From assembly GCA_934317845.1 (NCBI GenBank), contig CAKRES010000002.1:196335-260334 (forward strand): a stretch of DNA of 64,000 bases, written 5' to 3'. This document shows, in pieces, positions 32,895-41,399 of the stretch (positions within the stretch are counted from its first letter, which is position 1; each line of letters begins with the position of its first letter). The position numbers were made by a program, and so were the translations under genes. A model generated the notes under the pieces. That model saw only the letters and a program-made list of their open reading frames with translations, ran no database searches and was not told the DNA's origin. This DNA comes from an uncultured Lachnospiraceae bacterium (GTDB lineage: Bacteria; Bacillota; Clostridia; Lachnospirales; Lachnospiraceae).

Positions 32895-35494
32895 TGAGTG
32901 GACGAAAAAACACTATGATCGGACTTGTGGCTCATGTGGATGCGGGTAAGACCACATTGAGCGAAGCTATACTTTATGAGGCGGGAGCCATCCGTCACTT
33001 GGGGCGTGTGGATCACAAGGATGCGTTTTTGGATACGGAGCAAATGGAAAAAAACCGCGGCATTACCATTTTTTCCAAGCAGGCTCGCCTGGAATACAAA
33101 GGAAAGAAGCTTCTTTTGATGGATACACCGGGGCATGTGGATTTCTCGCCGGAGATGGAGCGTACCCTGCCGCTGCTTGATCTTGCACTGCTTGTGATCA
33201 ATGGGGCAAATGGGGTACAGGCGCATACGAAAACGCTCTGGCAGCTGCTGCGTCAGTATCAGGTTCCGGTCATTTTATTTATCAACAAAATGGATCAGGA
33301 ACAAGCCGATGAGAAAGCTCTTCTTCTGGAATTGAAAGAACAGCTCAGTGAATATTGCGAAACCTTTGAAAGCTATGATGGATCTACGAAAACGGATCTG
33401 GAAAATGCAGCTCTGGCAGAAGAAGAGGCGATGGAAGAATATCTGGAATCGGGTACGCTTGGTAAAGATACGATCTATCGTCTGGTCAAGAGCCGCCGGT
33501 TATTTCCCTGCTACTTTGGTTCTGCCCTGCATCAACAAGGGGTGAAGGAGCTCCTTGACAGTGTCACTTCCTTTTGGAAAGATCCGAACTATCCCGATGA
33601 ATTCGGGGCAAAGGTGTATAAGATCGGGCGGGACGAAAAGGGGGAACGGTTATCTTATCTCAAAATTACCGGAGGCAGACTGGCTGCCCGGATGGAGCTT
33701 TCCTATGCCGGACAGGAGGGGCAGACGGTAACAGAAAAGGTAAACCAGATCCGCCTTTATTCCGGACGGCAGTATGAGGCTGTTCCGGCTGTTGAAGCCG
33801 GAGAGATCTGCGCGGTAACCGGACTGCATGCTTCCTATGCCGGACTCAGACTTGGAATGGAAAAGCAGGCGGAAAATGCACATCTGGTTCCTGTTATGCG
33901 ATACGAGGTAAAAGCGGAAAATGAACCGGATCCCGTGAAAGCATTTGCCCGGTTAAAAGAGCTGGCAGAGGAAGAACCAACCCTGACGCTTACCTATGTG
34001 CCGGAGAAAAAGCAGATCTTAATGGCAGTGATGGGACAGATCCAGTGCGAGATCATCAAGCAACTGGCAGAGGAGCGGTTTGGACTGGAGCTGACCTTTG
34101 GAACCGGAAATATTCTATATAAGGAAACGATTGCCGATGCGGTAGAGGGAGTAGGACATTACGAACCACTGAAACACTATGCGGAGGTACATCTTTTGCT
34201 GGAACCAGGTGCCCCCGGAAGTGGGATCACGGTGGATACAGTGGCAAAGGAAGACCAGCTGGCTAAAAACTGGCAGAGACTTATTTTATCACATGTGCTG
34301 GAGCGGGAGCATGCCGGCGTACTTCTTGGTGCCGGACTTACGGATGTAAAGATCACACTGCTTACCGGTCGGGCACATAAAAAGCACACGGAGGGCGGCG
34401 ATTTCCGACAGGCGACATACCGTGCCATCCGACAGGGACTGATGCAGGCGGAATCGGTATTGTTAGAGCCGGTGTACGCGTACACGCTCAAAGTTCCGCA
34501 GGATAAAGTGGGACGTGCGATGATGGATATCGAAGCTGCCAATGGACGGTTTGATCCGCCGGAAAACCGGGGTGATTATGCTGTGCTTACAGGTGTCGTT
34601 CCGGTATATGGCATGCAGGATTACCAGCAGAGCGTGATGGAGTATACCAAAGGCGAGGGACAGTTCACCTGCCGGGTAAAAGGCTATGAGCCATGCAAGC
34701 GGCAGCAGGAGGTATGCCTGGAAAGTGATTACGATCCGCAGGCGGATCTTAAGAACCCGGTCGATTCCATTTTCTGCTCCCACGGGGCAGGCTATGTGGT
34801 GCCATGGGACAAGGTACCGGAACACATGCATGTGGAAAGTCCGTTAGAGGAAGAAGGGGAAGAGTGGCAAATGCCGGAGCAGCCACCGCGCACGGTGAGC
34901 GATTTCATTGATGAGGATGAGCTGGAAGCAATTTTTAAGCGCACGTTTCTGGCAAACCAGCGGGATGGAAAACGGGAGGCAAAAAAACAGAAAGGTTCTT
35001 TGATGAGGAGTCCGCAAAAAAGCAGCAGACCGCACAAACTCCCGGTGTTTAAGGATCGGTATCTGCTGGTGGATGGCTACAACATTATATTTGCATGGGA
35101 CAGCTTAAACCGTCTGGCAGGAAAGGACAACTTAGATGGAGCGCGCATCCGTCTGCAGGACATGCTATGCAATTATCAGGCATATAAGCATGTCAAACTG
35201 ATCGTGGTATTTGATGCATATAAGATCAAGGGAAATGCCGGATCTATAGAGAATTATCATAATATTCAGGTTGTGTTCACGAAGGAAGCGCAGACCGCGG
35301 ATGCCTACATTGAGCAGTTTACGCATGAACACGGAAAAACCTACGATATTACCGTGGCAACGTCAGATGCCTTAGAGCAGATGATCGTGTTGGGGCAGGG
35401 CGCAAAACGTCTTTCCGCACGGGAATTTCTGCTGGAAATGAATGCGATGGAGCAGGAACTAAAAGAACGATATCTGGACCGGGAATGGGAATAG
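32894..35494 (+). CDS. TetM-like translation GTPase fused to a Rae1/YacP-type NYN nuclease domain
   Basis: 866 residues. The first about 640 are a ribosomal-protection-type elongation-factor homologue: G1 AHVDAGKTTLSEA, G2 RGITI, G3 DTPGHVDFSPEME, G4 NKMD, then EF-G-like domains II-V (GGDFRQATYRAIRQGL, GRAMMDIEAANGRFDPP, YEPCKRQQEV). A charged linker (about 650-710) joins a NYN/PIN domain (about 715-866): LLVDGYNIIFAW, LIVVFDAYKIKG, TADAYIEQF, ITVATSDALEQ, retaining the acidic residues. Stand-alone YacP (Rae1) in Bacillus cuts mRNA in the ribosomal A site, the site TetM-type factors enter. Starts at 32891 or 32894; the second has better spacing from AGGGG. Confidence 0.88.
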   Translation: MSGRKNTMIGLVAHVDAGKTTLSEAILYEAGAIRHLGRVDHKDAFLDTEQMEKNRGITIFSKQARLEYKGKKLLLMDTPGHVDFSPEMERTLPLLDLALLVINGANGVQAHTKTLWQLLRQYQVPVILFINKMDQEQADEKALLLELKEQLSEYCETFESYDGSTKTDLENAALAEEEAMEEYLESGTLGKDTIYRLVKSRRLFPCYFGSALHQQGVKELLDSVTSFWKDPNYPDEFGAKVYKIGRDEKGERLSYLKITGGRLAARMELSYAGQEGQTVTEKVNQIRLYSGRQYEAVPAVEAGEICAVTGLHASYAGLRLGMEKQAENAHLVPVMRYEVKAENEPDPVKAFARLKELAEEEPTLTLTYVPEKKQILMAVMGQIQCEIIKQLAEERFGLELTFGTGNILYKETIADAVEGVGHYEPLKHYAEVHLLLEPGAPGSGITVDTVAKEDQLAKNWQRLILSHVLEREHAGVLLGAGLTDVKITLLTGRAHKKHTEGGDFRQATYRAIRQGLMQAESVLLEPVYAYTLKVPQDKVGRAMMDIEAANGRFDPPENRGDYAVLTGVVPVYGMQDYQQSVMEYTKGEGQFTCRVKGYEPCKRQQEVCLESDYDPQADLKNPVDSIFCSHGAGYVVPWDKVPEHMHVESPLEEEGEEWQMPEQPPRTVSDFIDEDELEAIFKRTFLANQRDGKREAKKQKGSLMRSPQKSSRPHKLPVFKDRYLLVDGYNIIFAWDSLNRLAGKDNLDGARIRLQDMLCNYQAYKHVKLIVVFDAYKIKGNAGSIENYHNIQVVFTKEAQTADAYIEQFTHEHGKTYDITVATSDALEQMIVLGQGAKRLSAREFLLEMNAMEQELKERYLDREWE

Positions 35495-35500
35495 AAGAAT

Positions 35501-35716
35501 ATGGAGAAAAAGAAAATGGAAAAAAAAGAAAAGAAAGCAATCGACGGACCTTGTGAATGTTGTGCCAATTTTGTCTATGATGACGAGGACGAATGTTATG
35601 TGTGCGATGTCAATCTCGATGAGGACGATATGTATCGTTTCCTGACCGGAGACGTGAAACATTGTTCGTATTTTCAGCTGTATGACGAATATAAGATCGT
35701 GCGGCATCAGATGTAA
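35501..35716 (+). CDS. DUF6472 family small cysteine-rich protein
   Basis: 71 residues: lysine-rich start, then CECCANFVYDDEDECYVCDVNLDEDDMYRFL and a final CSYFQLYDEYKIVRHQ, the DUF6472 pattern with five cysteines that could bind zinc. Function unknown. It starts 6 bases after the TetM-NYN gene and belongs to the same transcript. A second in-frame ATG at 35516 has GGAG 8 bases upstream and may be the true start, removing five residues. Confidence 0.8.
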   Translation: MEKKKMEKKEKKAIDGPCECCANFVYDDEDECYVCDVNLDEDDMYRFLTGDVKHCSYFQLYDEYKIVRHQM

Positions 35717-35727
35717 GTGAAAGAAAA

Positions 35728-35757
35728 GCGCAGCAGAGAGTACTGCTGCGCATTTTT
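35728..35757 (+). terminator. Terminator between convergent genes
   Basis: GCGCAGCAG pairs with CTGCTGCGC, followed by ATTTTTAT; the T run touches the end of the minus-strand NYN-LOTUS gene. Confidence 0.85.
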
Positions 35758-36751
35758 ATGCTTTTAAGAACAAACTCATCACAGAGTTGCTTTTTCCGGA
35801 AAGCTTTGTCTCTAATGAACTGAAATCCTTAAAGAAAGTAGAAAGCTTGGAGTAGCCGTAATTGGCAATGTCAAAGCCCGGATATTCTTCCTCTAAGACA
35901 CGTTTCATGACAACGATGTTGACACCATCCCTGCTGCGGTGCTTTTTCAAAAATGCGATGATCGTACCTTCCAGTTCGGTCAGTGTCGGAATACTTCCTA
36001 CTTGTCCGTTTCTTAAGTAGACATAGGCATCCTTTGTTTCCAGACAATCAAACGATTTTAAAAATACGCTTAAGCGGGAATAGCCGTAGTTACGCACATC
36101 AAAATCTGAATAGATCTTGGTAAGGCGTTGTCCGAGTTCCCCGATATTAAGACCTTCCCGATCGACATCACGCTCATTGAAAATGTCGATGATCGCAGCT
36201 AAGATGTCATTCTTATCTACTACTTCATTTTCTTCCAGTGACTCATCGATGTCAGCCACATCCTCCACCTGCTCCGGTAATTCTGATTTGCGGTTCTTCT
36301 TGTTGTCTGTTTCATTTTTGGAAATGAGATCTAAGTATTTGAACAGCGTGCAGGATTTTACAAAAGGTTTGGCAGATTTCTTCTCTCCCATACCGATCAC
36401 TGTCATGCCGGATTCCCGGAGCCTCACTGCCAGACGGGTGAAATCACTGTCACTGCTTACGATACAGAATCCTTCCACGTGGCCGGAATATAAAATATCC
36501 ATAGCATCAATGATCATGGCAGAATCCGTGGAATTTTTTCCAAAAGTGTAGCTATACTGTAAGACCGGTGTGATGGAATGTTCCAGCAGTATCTTTTCCC
36601 AGTTTTTATTTTCCTTGCGTGTGAGATCCCCATATGCTCGTTTGTAAGTGGCCACCCCGTAATTGCTGATCTCCGACATAATATTGGCGATATATTTTGT
36701 GCTGATATTATCCGTGTCGATCAAAACGGCAAAGCGTTTTTCCTCGTTCAT
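35756..36751 (-). CDS. NYN-domain (LabA/DUF88) protein with two OST-HTH/LOTUS domains
   Basis: 331 residues. NYN nuclease-like domain (1-145): VLIDTDNIS, NSTDSAMIIDAMDIL and VSSDSDFTRLAVRLRESG retain the acidic positions of LabA-like proteins. After an acidic linker come two LOTUS repeats (about 178-245 and 257-325), each ending with NYGYSRLSVFLKSF or NYGYSKLSTFFKDF. LOTUS domains bind RNA (G-quadruplex or protein partners in eukaryotes), so RNA targeting plus cleavage is inferred. AAGGAGGG precedes the ATG. It may be cotranscribed from the DUF6033 gene's promoter unless the 36779 hairpin stops it. Confidence 0.9.
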   Translation of the reverse strand: MNEEKRFAVLIDTDNISTKYIANIMSEISNYGVATYKRAYGDLTRKENKNWEKILLEHSITPVLQYSYTFGKNSTDSAMIIDAMDILYSGHVEGFCIVSSDSDFTRLAVRLRESGMTVIGMGEKKSAKPFVKSCTLFKYLDLISKNETDNKKNRKSELPEQVEDVADIDESLEENEVVDKNDILAAIIDIFNERDVDREGLNIGELGQRLTKIYSDFDVRNYGYSRLSVFLKSFDCLETKDAYVYLRNGQVGSIPTLTELEGTIIAFLKKHRSRDGVNIVVMKRVLEEEYPGFDIANYGYSKLSTFFKDFSSLETKLSGKSNSVMSLFLKA

Positions 36752-36764
36752 TTAAACCCTCCTT

Positions 36765-36803
36765 AAAAAAACGCACCATCCCTTCCCGGTGAACGGGAAA
36801 GGA
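36765..36803 (-). terminator. Minus-strand terminator after the DUF6033 gene
   Basis: Read on the minus strand: TCCTTTCCCG pairs with CGGGAAGGGA, then, after a short spacer, a run of T (plus-strand A run 36765-36771). Confidence 0.75.
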
Positions 36804-36820
36804 TAAGTGCAGTGCTTATG

Positions 36821-37681
36821 CTATATCTGATAGTCAATTCCAACTCCGGCAAAGATCTGGCTCCGTTTCAGCTTGTCGACCTTTTCGGTTTCTAAGTGCA
36901 GCCGCGCCTTTAATTCGTCGATCGTTCCGGCTGTGAGCAGAGCATACTGTCCGGAAAGCTGTTTTTTCACCAGTTCCTCTTGTTTCTGATCTGCCTGTTC
37001 CAGTGCCTCTTTGCGTTCTTCCTTCTGTTTTTCTTTCTCTTCGGCTTCTTTCTTCTTTTCGAGCTTGGCTTCCTTTTTCTCTTCCTGCTTTTTCAGTTCC
37101 TTATCATAGTAGGAAAGGGAATCCTCAATGATGCTGTAATAGGTTTTCGTTCCATCATTGTTAAGCTTCATGCCAACCGCTTTTACGGCAACGCCCTGTT
37201 CATTGGCAGAATCCTTTAACGCAGTGAGCTCATTGGCAGAATCTGCGATCAGATTCTCGTATTCGGTGGCAACGGTTTCATTGGCTGCCATTTCTTCCAG
37301 CGTCTTGGAATCCATCAGAACGCTGAACGATTTTGTCCCCTGCGACATGATCTTCGCAGCTTCTTCGTCCGAATCTACATCTGCGATCGTGATGTCCATG
37401 TTGCCAAACCGTTCCTTGAGCTTGGATAAATACTCCTTCGCCCGGTCACTTAACTGATTATAGGTATCAGTGATCTTTTTATTCAGATCTTCCTGCTCCT
37501 TCTGTTTGGCTTTCTTCGCCTGCTTTTCTTTTGCCTCTGCTGCTTTATCAGAAGCGGCGGTATCTTCTTTTTTTGTTAACTTTATCTTTAATGCTTCAAG
37601 CTGTTCTTCCTTTGTAGTCGATTCCGTGTTTGTCGGAATGTAGTCACGTGTGGCATTGCTGCCGATACCTTGTATATTCAT
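36821..37681 (-). CDS. DUF6033-type coiled-coil protein
   Basis: 286 residues. MNIQGIGSNATRDYIPT at the start, a Lys/Glu/Ala-rich helix (about 30-75), a compact central region (about 75-190; FGNMDITIADVDSDEEAAKIM, FSVLMDSKTLEEMA, GMKLNNDGTKTYYSIIEDSL), a second Lys/Glu coil (about 190-240) and a C-terminal SQIFAGVGIDYQI. No signal peptide or membrane segment. The pattern fits the uncharacterised DUF6033 family of Lachnospiraceae. The long charged helices suggest a structural or scaffolding role (inference). Confidence 0.7.
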   Translation of the reverse strand: MNIQGIGSNATRDYIPTNTESTTKEEQLEALKIKLTKKEDTAASDKAAEAKEKQAKKAKQKEQEDLNKKITDTYNQLSDRAKEYLSKLKERFGNMDITIADVDSDEEAAKIMSQGTKSFSVLMDSKTLEEMAANETVATEYENLIADSANELTALKDSANEQGVAVKAVGMKLNNDGTKTYYSIIEDSLSYYDKELKKQEEKKEAKLEKKKEAEEKEKQKEERKEALEQADQKQEELVKKQLSGQYALLTAGTIDELKARLHLETEKVDKLKRSQIFAGVGIDYQI

Positions 37682-38021
37682 AGTCTCTACCTCCCTGTAG
37701 ATCTTTCCTTATGGAATGCGCCGGGCATGGTTTCGTTCCCTCGATCTGCCCAGTGTGAATAGTTATCTATATTATATCGAAAAAAGAGAAAATGCGCAAG
37801 AATTTCAACTTCAGATGATAGGACTTTTCCCATGAAGTATTTAGCAGAAGTGGGAAAATACAGAGGAAGATCAGATCGCTTTCCGGTGGTGATTCGGCAC
37901 TTTGACCAAATAACTTTGTGCAATATTTTTGTACAGTTTTTACAAAAATGTTAGACCTGATTGTTGATTTTTGTTATAATTGATGTACAAACATCTATTT
38001 TAAAGATCAGGGAGGTTTAAC
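37682..38021. promoter_or_regulatory. Divergent intergenic region with two promoters and an inverted repeat
   Basis: Minus strand: TTGCGC (37799-37794), 17-base spacer, TATAAT (37776-37771) driving the DUF6033 gene. Plus strand: a TATAAT at about 37976 with a weak TTAGAC 18 bases upstream, driving the YbjQ-type gene. Between them, TTTTCCCA (37825-37832) faces TGGGAAAA (37851-37858), a possible operator or small hairpin. No gene was recognised in this 340-base gap. Confidence 0.55.
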
Positions 38022-39125
38022 ATGAAGAACATTATGGTTACATCAGCCCCATCCTTTGAGGGATACGACATTGTGGAATACGTGGATTTCATTCGTCATC
38101 AGAGCGTATTCAGTTCCAACTTTGTGCAGGAGCTTGCAGCGAATATTGCTGACAGTGTTGGCGGGGAAGGAAGAGCGTTAGAAGATAAGCTGGAAGAAGC
38201 AGCGGATAACGTGATGAAAGAGTTCAAGGAGATTGCGGAAGAAAAAGGTGCTAATGCGGTTATTAACATTTCCATGGATTATACAAACCTGTCAGGAAAT
38301 GTAGCGTCGGTTATGGTTACCGGAACGGCAGTGAAGATTGTGAAAAAGAAAGGCACTTTAAAGGAGAATGTCAAGGTTCTTTCTGTTTCCAATTATTTAA
38401 ATAAGAAGATTATTCGTCCATTTGAGGTAGCACTTCATGTAGATGGACAGCAGGTTTATATGTCAGTCAAGGTGCATAACTATGAGATGACAAAGATTTC
38501 TGCGATGAAGCTGGATGTTACCTTTATGGATATTTATGGTGAGAAGTTAAGCTTCCCAAATGTGGATTATGCGATCAATCAGGACATTAACATTCTGATC
38601 CAGACCGACCGTATACCGATCGAGATGGATGCACGCAAGGTAGGGCTGCAGACTGATGTGAAAGTGGCAGTGCGTAAGTATGTCAAGGATCACAAGGTAT
38701 ATGAAGTGGCAGAGCAGCCGGTAGACAGTAGTCTTACTTCTGAGCAGCTTGCCATTTTCAAACAGAATAAAGGGGCAGATGCCGTGGATAAGTACCGCAA
38801 GACAGATACTTATTGGAGATGTATCTGTGGTGCGATCAACCTTCCGGGAGATACACAGTGCTCCATGTGTAACCGTGAGGAGAAGGATTTCTTGAATAAT
38901 TACCGCTTTGATTATGAGGCAATGCTTGCTACTATGGAGGATGCCAAGTCAGCGGAGGAGATCAAAGATATTCTGATGCAGTTTATTCCGGAGATTGATT
39001 CCGGTTCCCGTGTGGAGCTGCTTGAGATCCTGCAGTCAGCGATCAACATGGAAAAGACGCGTGGCAAAGGTTCGATGAAGATCAGTGTATTAGATAAGCT
39101 TAAGAGAAAGTTTGAATTAAGCTGA
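38022..39125 (+). CDS. YbjQ/UPF0145-type domain protein with C-terminal zinc ribbon
   Basis: 367 residues. The first about 110 are a YbjQ/DUF74 heavy-metal-binding-type domain (TSAPSFEGYDIVEYVDFI ... EEKGANAVINISMDYTN ... VMVTGTAVKIVKK). A beta-rich middle (about 125-245) follows, then a RanBP2-like zinc finger WRCICGAINLPGDTQCSMCNRE (about 267-288) and a helical tail. Function unknown; cytoplasmic. AGGGAGGT precedes the ATG and a terminator follows at 39137, so it is transcribed alone. Confidence 0.8.
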   Translation: MKNIMVTSAPSFEGYDIVEYVDFIRHQSVFSSNFVQELAANIADSVGGEGRALEDKLEEAADNVMKEFKEIAEEKGANAVINISMDYTNLSGNVASVMVTGTAVKIVKKKGTLKENVKVLSVSNYLNKKIIRPFEVALHVDGQQVYMSVKVHNYEMTKISAMKLDVTFMDIYGEKLSFPNVDYAINQDINILIQTDRIPIEMDARKVGLQTDVKVAVRKYVKDHKVYEVAEQPVDSSLTSEQLAIFKQNKGADAVDKYRKTDTYWRCICGAINLPGDTQCSMCNREEKDFLNNYRFDYEAMLATMEDAKSAEEIKDILMQFIPEIDSGSRVELLEILQSAINMEKTRGKGSMKISVLDKLKRKFELS

Positions 39126-39136
39126 TGAAGAAGGAG

Positions 39137-39168
39137 CGGGACGGTGCTTTGGTGCTGTCCCGTTTTTT
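39137..39168 (+). terminator. Intrinsic terminator after the YbjQ/zinc-ribbon gene
   Basis: CGGGAC (39137-39142) pairs with GTCCCG (39157-39162) with further imperfect pairing, then a T6 run. Confidence 0.85.
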
Positions 39169-39184
39169 GAAAGGATGATGACAA

Positions 39185-40213
39185 ATGGTTACGATAAGTG
39201 TGTGTATGATTGTCAAAAATGAAGCCGATATTCTGGCGCGTTGTTTAGACAGTATAAGTGGATTATACGAGGAATTGATCATTGTAGATACCGGATCTAC
39301 GGATGAGACCAAGGAGATTGCGGCGCAGTATACAGATCAGATATATGATTTTGTCTGGTGCAATGATTTTGCTGCAGCACGTAATTTTGCGTGGTCAAAG
39401 GCAAGTATGGAATATATTTATTCGGCAGATGCAGACGAGGTGCTTGATGAAGAGAACTACAGACAATTTAAAATGTTGAAGCAGGTGCTTGATCCTGCGA
39501 TTGAGATTGTACAGATGTATTATGACAACCAGCTGCATAATGGGACAGTTTACAATTTTAACCGCGAGTACCGACCAAAGCTTTATAAAAGACTCCGGCA
39601 GTTTGTATGGGAGGATGCTGTGCATGAGGCGGTCCGTTTCACACCACTTATATATGACAGTGACATTTCCATTTTACATTATCCGAAAGAAAACCATGCC
39701 GGACGTGATTTCTCATGCTATCAGACGCAGTTGAAAAAGGGACGGCGGCTGTCTTTAAGACTTTATTCGATGTATGCCAGAGAACTATATCTTTCCGGCA
39801 GCAGGGAAGATTATCTGGCGGCGAAACCATACTTTGAAGCCCTACTCAAACAGGAGGATCTTCCGGATGACAGAAGGGTGGAGGCAGAGATCATTCTGGC
39901 ATGTTGTGCAAGGCTTTGTGCAGATCCGGCCTCTTTTTTTACCCAGTGCATGCATAATGTAGCGACCGGACAGGGGTCAGCGGAGATCTGTTATGAGCTT
40001 GGTACCTATTATGAAGAAAATGGGGACAAAGAAGAAGCCGCAATCTGGTATCTGAATGCGGCATTTGAAACACAATGCTATCTGAATGTGCATTGTGGCG
40101 GTGACTGGCCATTGATCCGTTTAAGCGGGTGCATGCGCGCACTGGGGCGCATGGATGAAGCCGCACGGTATGAAGAGATGGCACGAAACTGGCAGCTCCC
40201 GGAAGGGGATTAG
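39185..40213 (+). CDS. Family 2 glycosyltransferase with C-terminal helical (TPR-like) region
   Basis: 342 residues. N-terminal GT-A domain: ISVCMIVKNEADILARCLDSI, ELIIVDTGSTDETKEIA, WCNDFAAARNFAWSKA and SADADEVLDE (DxD metal site). The C-terminal third is helical and tetratricopeptide-like (ELGTYYEENGDKEEAAIWYLNAA). Proteins of this shape glycosylate peptides or surface polymers; the acceptor is unknown. The ribosome site is GAAAGGATG. Its stop overlaps by four bases with the end of the convergent DUF2508 gene. Confidence 0.85.
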   Translation: MVTISVCMIVKNEADILARCLDSISGLYEELIIVDTGSTDETKEIAAQYTDQIYDFVWCNDFAAARNFAWSKASMEYIYSADADEVLDEENYRQFKMLKQVLDPAIEIVQMYYDNQLHNGTVYNFNREYRPKLYKRLRQFVWEDAVHEAVRFTPLIYDSDISILHYPKENHAGRDFSCYQTQLKKGRRLSLRLYSMYARELYLSGSREDYLAAKPYFEALLKQEDLPDDRRVEAEIILACCARLCADPASFFTQCMHNVATGQGSAEICYELGTYYEENGDKEEAAIWYLNAAFETQCYLNVHCGGDWPLIRLSGCMRALGRMDEAARYEEMARNWQLPEGD

Positions 40214-40458
40214 GACAAGATCTGATTGTTAAGGCAACTCATATCGTATTCTTTGGCACAGTCGAGCAGGTAGGCATACCGTCGCTGTGCCGCTTTTAAT
40301 TCGTAGATGGAGCAGTCGATCAGGGTGGGATCTGTCATATTTTCAAAATTAGAGTATGCAATATCCAGAGCCAGTTTGCTTTCGTTGATCTGGTGTAACA
40401 AACGCTGCTTGCCATAATAGCAGCTGATCGTTGGTTTTTTTAGAAAATGAAATATCAT
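40210..40458 (-). CDS. YaaL-like DUF2508 protein
   Basis: 82 residues, helical: KKPTISCYYGKQRLLHQINESKLALDIAYSNFENMTDPTLIDCSIYELKAAQRRYAYLLDCAKE, the DUF2508 pattern (YaaL in Bacillus, encoded next to recR and bofA). Function unknown. AAAGGAGG is 8 bases before ATG 40458, which is preferred to the upstream start at 40509. It is divergent from bofA, whereas in Bacillus the two are codirectional. Confidence 0.82.
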   Translation of the reverse strand: MIFHFLKKPTISCYYGKQRLLHQINESKLALDIAYSNFENMTDPTLIDCSIYELKAAQRRYAYLLDCAKEYDMSCLNNQILS

Positions 40459-40563
40459 AGGCAACCTCCTTTTGTTAGAAGTATTTGCAAGAAAAGACAG
40501 ATTATACATGTTCCGTCATTTTTTGGTAACAGGCTGCATAAGATGTAGCAGGGAGGGATGAAT

Positions 40564-40755
40564 ATGAAGCATCTTTTGGATCTGGTCATACGGATGGGCG
40601 CATGTCTGCTTTTGATCCATGTGATCAATTCTGTTTTAGTATCACAGCAAATGGAGGTGCTCGTCGGCATCAATTGGGTAACGCTGCTGGTTTCTGGTAT
40701 ACTTGGTTTTCCAGGCATACTGGGAATTTATATCATTTATTATCTGATTTTGTAA
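40564..40755 (+). CDS. bofA: BofA-family protein (SigK-factor processing regulator-like)
   Basis: 63 residues, two hydrophobic segments, and the family signature VGINWVTLLVSGILGFPGILGIYIIYY. BofA inhibits the membrane protease SpoIVFB during sporulation in Bacillus; clostridial members are short like this one. The ATG at 40564 lies 7 bases after GGGAGGG; an ATG at 40558 directly abuts the ribosome site. Evidence that the host belongs to a spore-forming lineage. Confidence 0.88.
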   Translation: MKHLLDLVIRMGACLLLIHVINSVLVSQQMEVLVGINWVTLLVSGILGFPGILGIYIIYYLIL

Positions 40756-40774
40756 GAAAACTTCCAAAAAAGTC

Positions 40775-40803
40775 TTTACAAAACGATGGTTTCGTTTTAT
40801 AAT
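40775..40803 (+). promoter_or_regulatory. Promoter of the Tad pilus operon
   Basis: TTTACA (40775-40780), 17-base spacer, TATAAT (40798-40803), with an imperfect inverted repeat (AAAACGA / TCGTTTT) spanning the spacer that could be an operator. Confidence 0.75.
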
Positions 40804-40886
40804 CAAATCATTCTTAGCGGTGGTCTACTCAGCCATTCAAAAACCGCGTTTATTCCAAACCACAATTACATAGGAACAGGAGAAGT

Positions 40887-41399
40887 ATGCTAAAAGATAT
40901 GAGTATAGCAGGCTTTCTTGTTGGTGCAGCAATGTATGACGTATTTTTCCGCCTTGTGCCGAACCGTTATGTGAAAGGTTCGATGCTTTGCGGATGGTTG
41001 TATAATTGCTTTTTTTGTGTGCCAATCTGGAAGCCGCTTGGTGGGATCCTTGTAACGATCGCTGTGGGGGCAGCTCTTTATCTGTTAGGTGCGATACGGG
41101 CCGCAGATGTCAAGGTGCTGCTGGTGCTTTCCCTTTTTATCGGAACGGCAGTCGGCAGGGTGATCTGGGGAAGTCTGGTTCTGACTGCTTTGTTCGGAAC
41201 AGGATTTCTTTTATATAAACGTAAGCTGTTTTCCCGGTTGAAACAAGTCTGGTATTATGCGATGTCCTGTATTCGGAGCAGACAGTTTTATTCTTATGCC
41301 CTTACCGGAAAGGAGCAGTGTTATGGTGTACCATTTGTTTTATTTATTTTTTTGAGCTGGGCAGTGCTATGGTGGGAGGAACAGGGATGTATCAGATAA
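40887..41399 (+). CDS. Tad prepilin peptidase (TadV/CpaA, A24 family)
   Basis: 170 residues with four to five hydrophobic segments. The two catalytic aspartates fit MYDVFFRLVPNRYV (D near residue 17) and RAADVKVLLVL (D near 73, the GxGD-like site). The enzyme cleaves the leader of Flp pilins and pseudopilins at the inner face of the membrane. It is the first gene of a ten-gene cluster (40887-49932) in which every gene overlaps or nearly touches the next, starting after a good promoter. The ribosome site is CAGGAGAAG. Confidence 0.85.
   Translation: MLKDMSIAGFLVGAAMYDVFFRLVPNRYVKGSMLCGWLYNCFFCVPIWKPLGGILVTIAVGAALYLLGAIRAADVKVLLVLSLFIGTAVGRVIWGSLVLTALFGTGFLLYKRKLFSRLKQVWYYAMSCIRSRQFYSYALTGKEQCYGVPFVLFIFLSWAVLWWEEQGCIR

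Noticed and set aside
32894..35494. Calling the TetM-like gene a tetracycline-resistance determinant
   Set aside because: Many Lachnospiraceae have chromosomal TetM-like GTPases; the NYN fusion and native neighbourhood argue for a housekeeping role, and resistance cannot be inferred from sequence reading.
36980..37457. Long plus-strand frames opposite the DUF6033 gene
   Set aside because: They are mirror images of its Lys/Glu-rich coiled coils (giving Phe/Leu/Ser-rich products) and lack ribosome sites.
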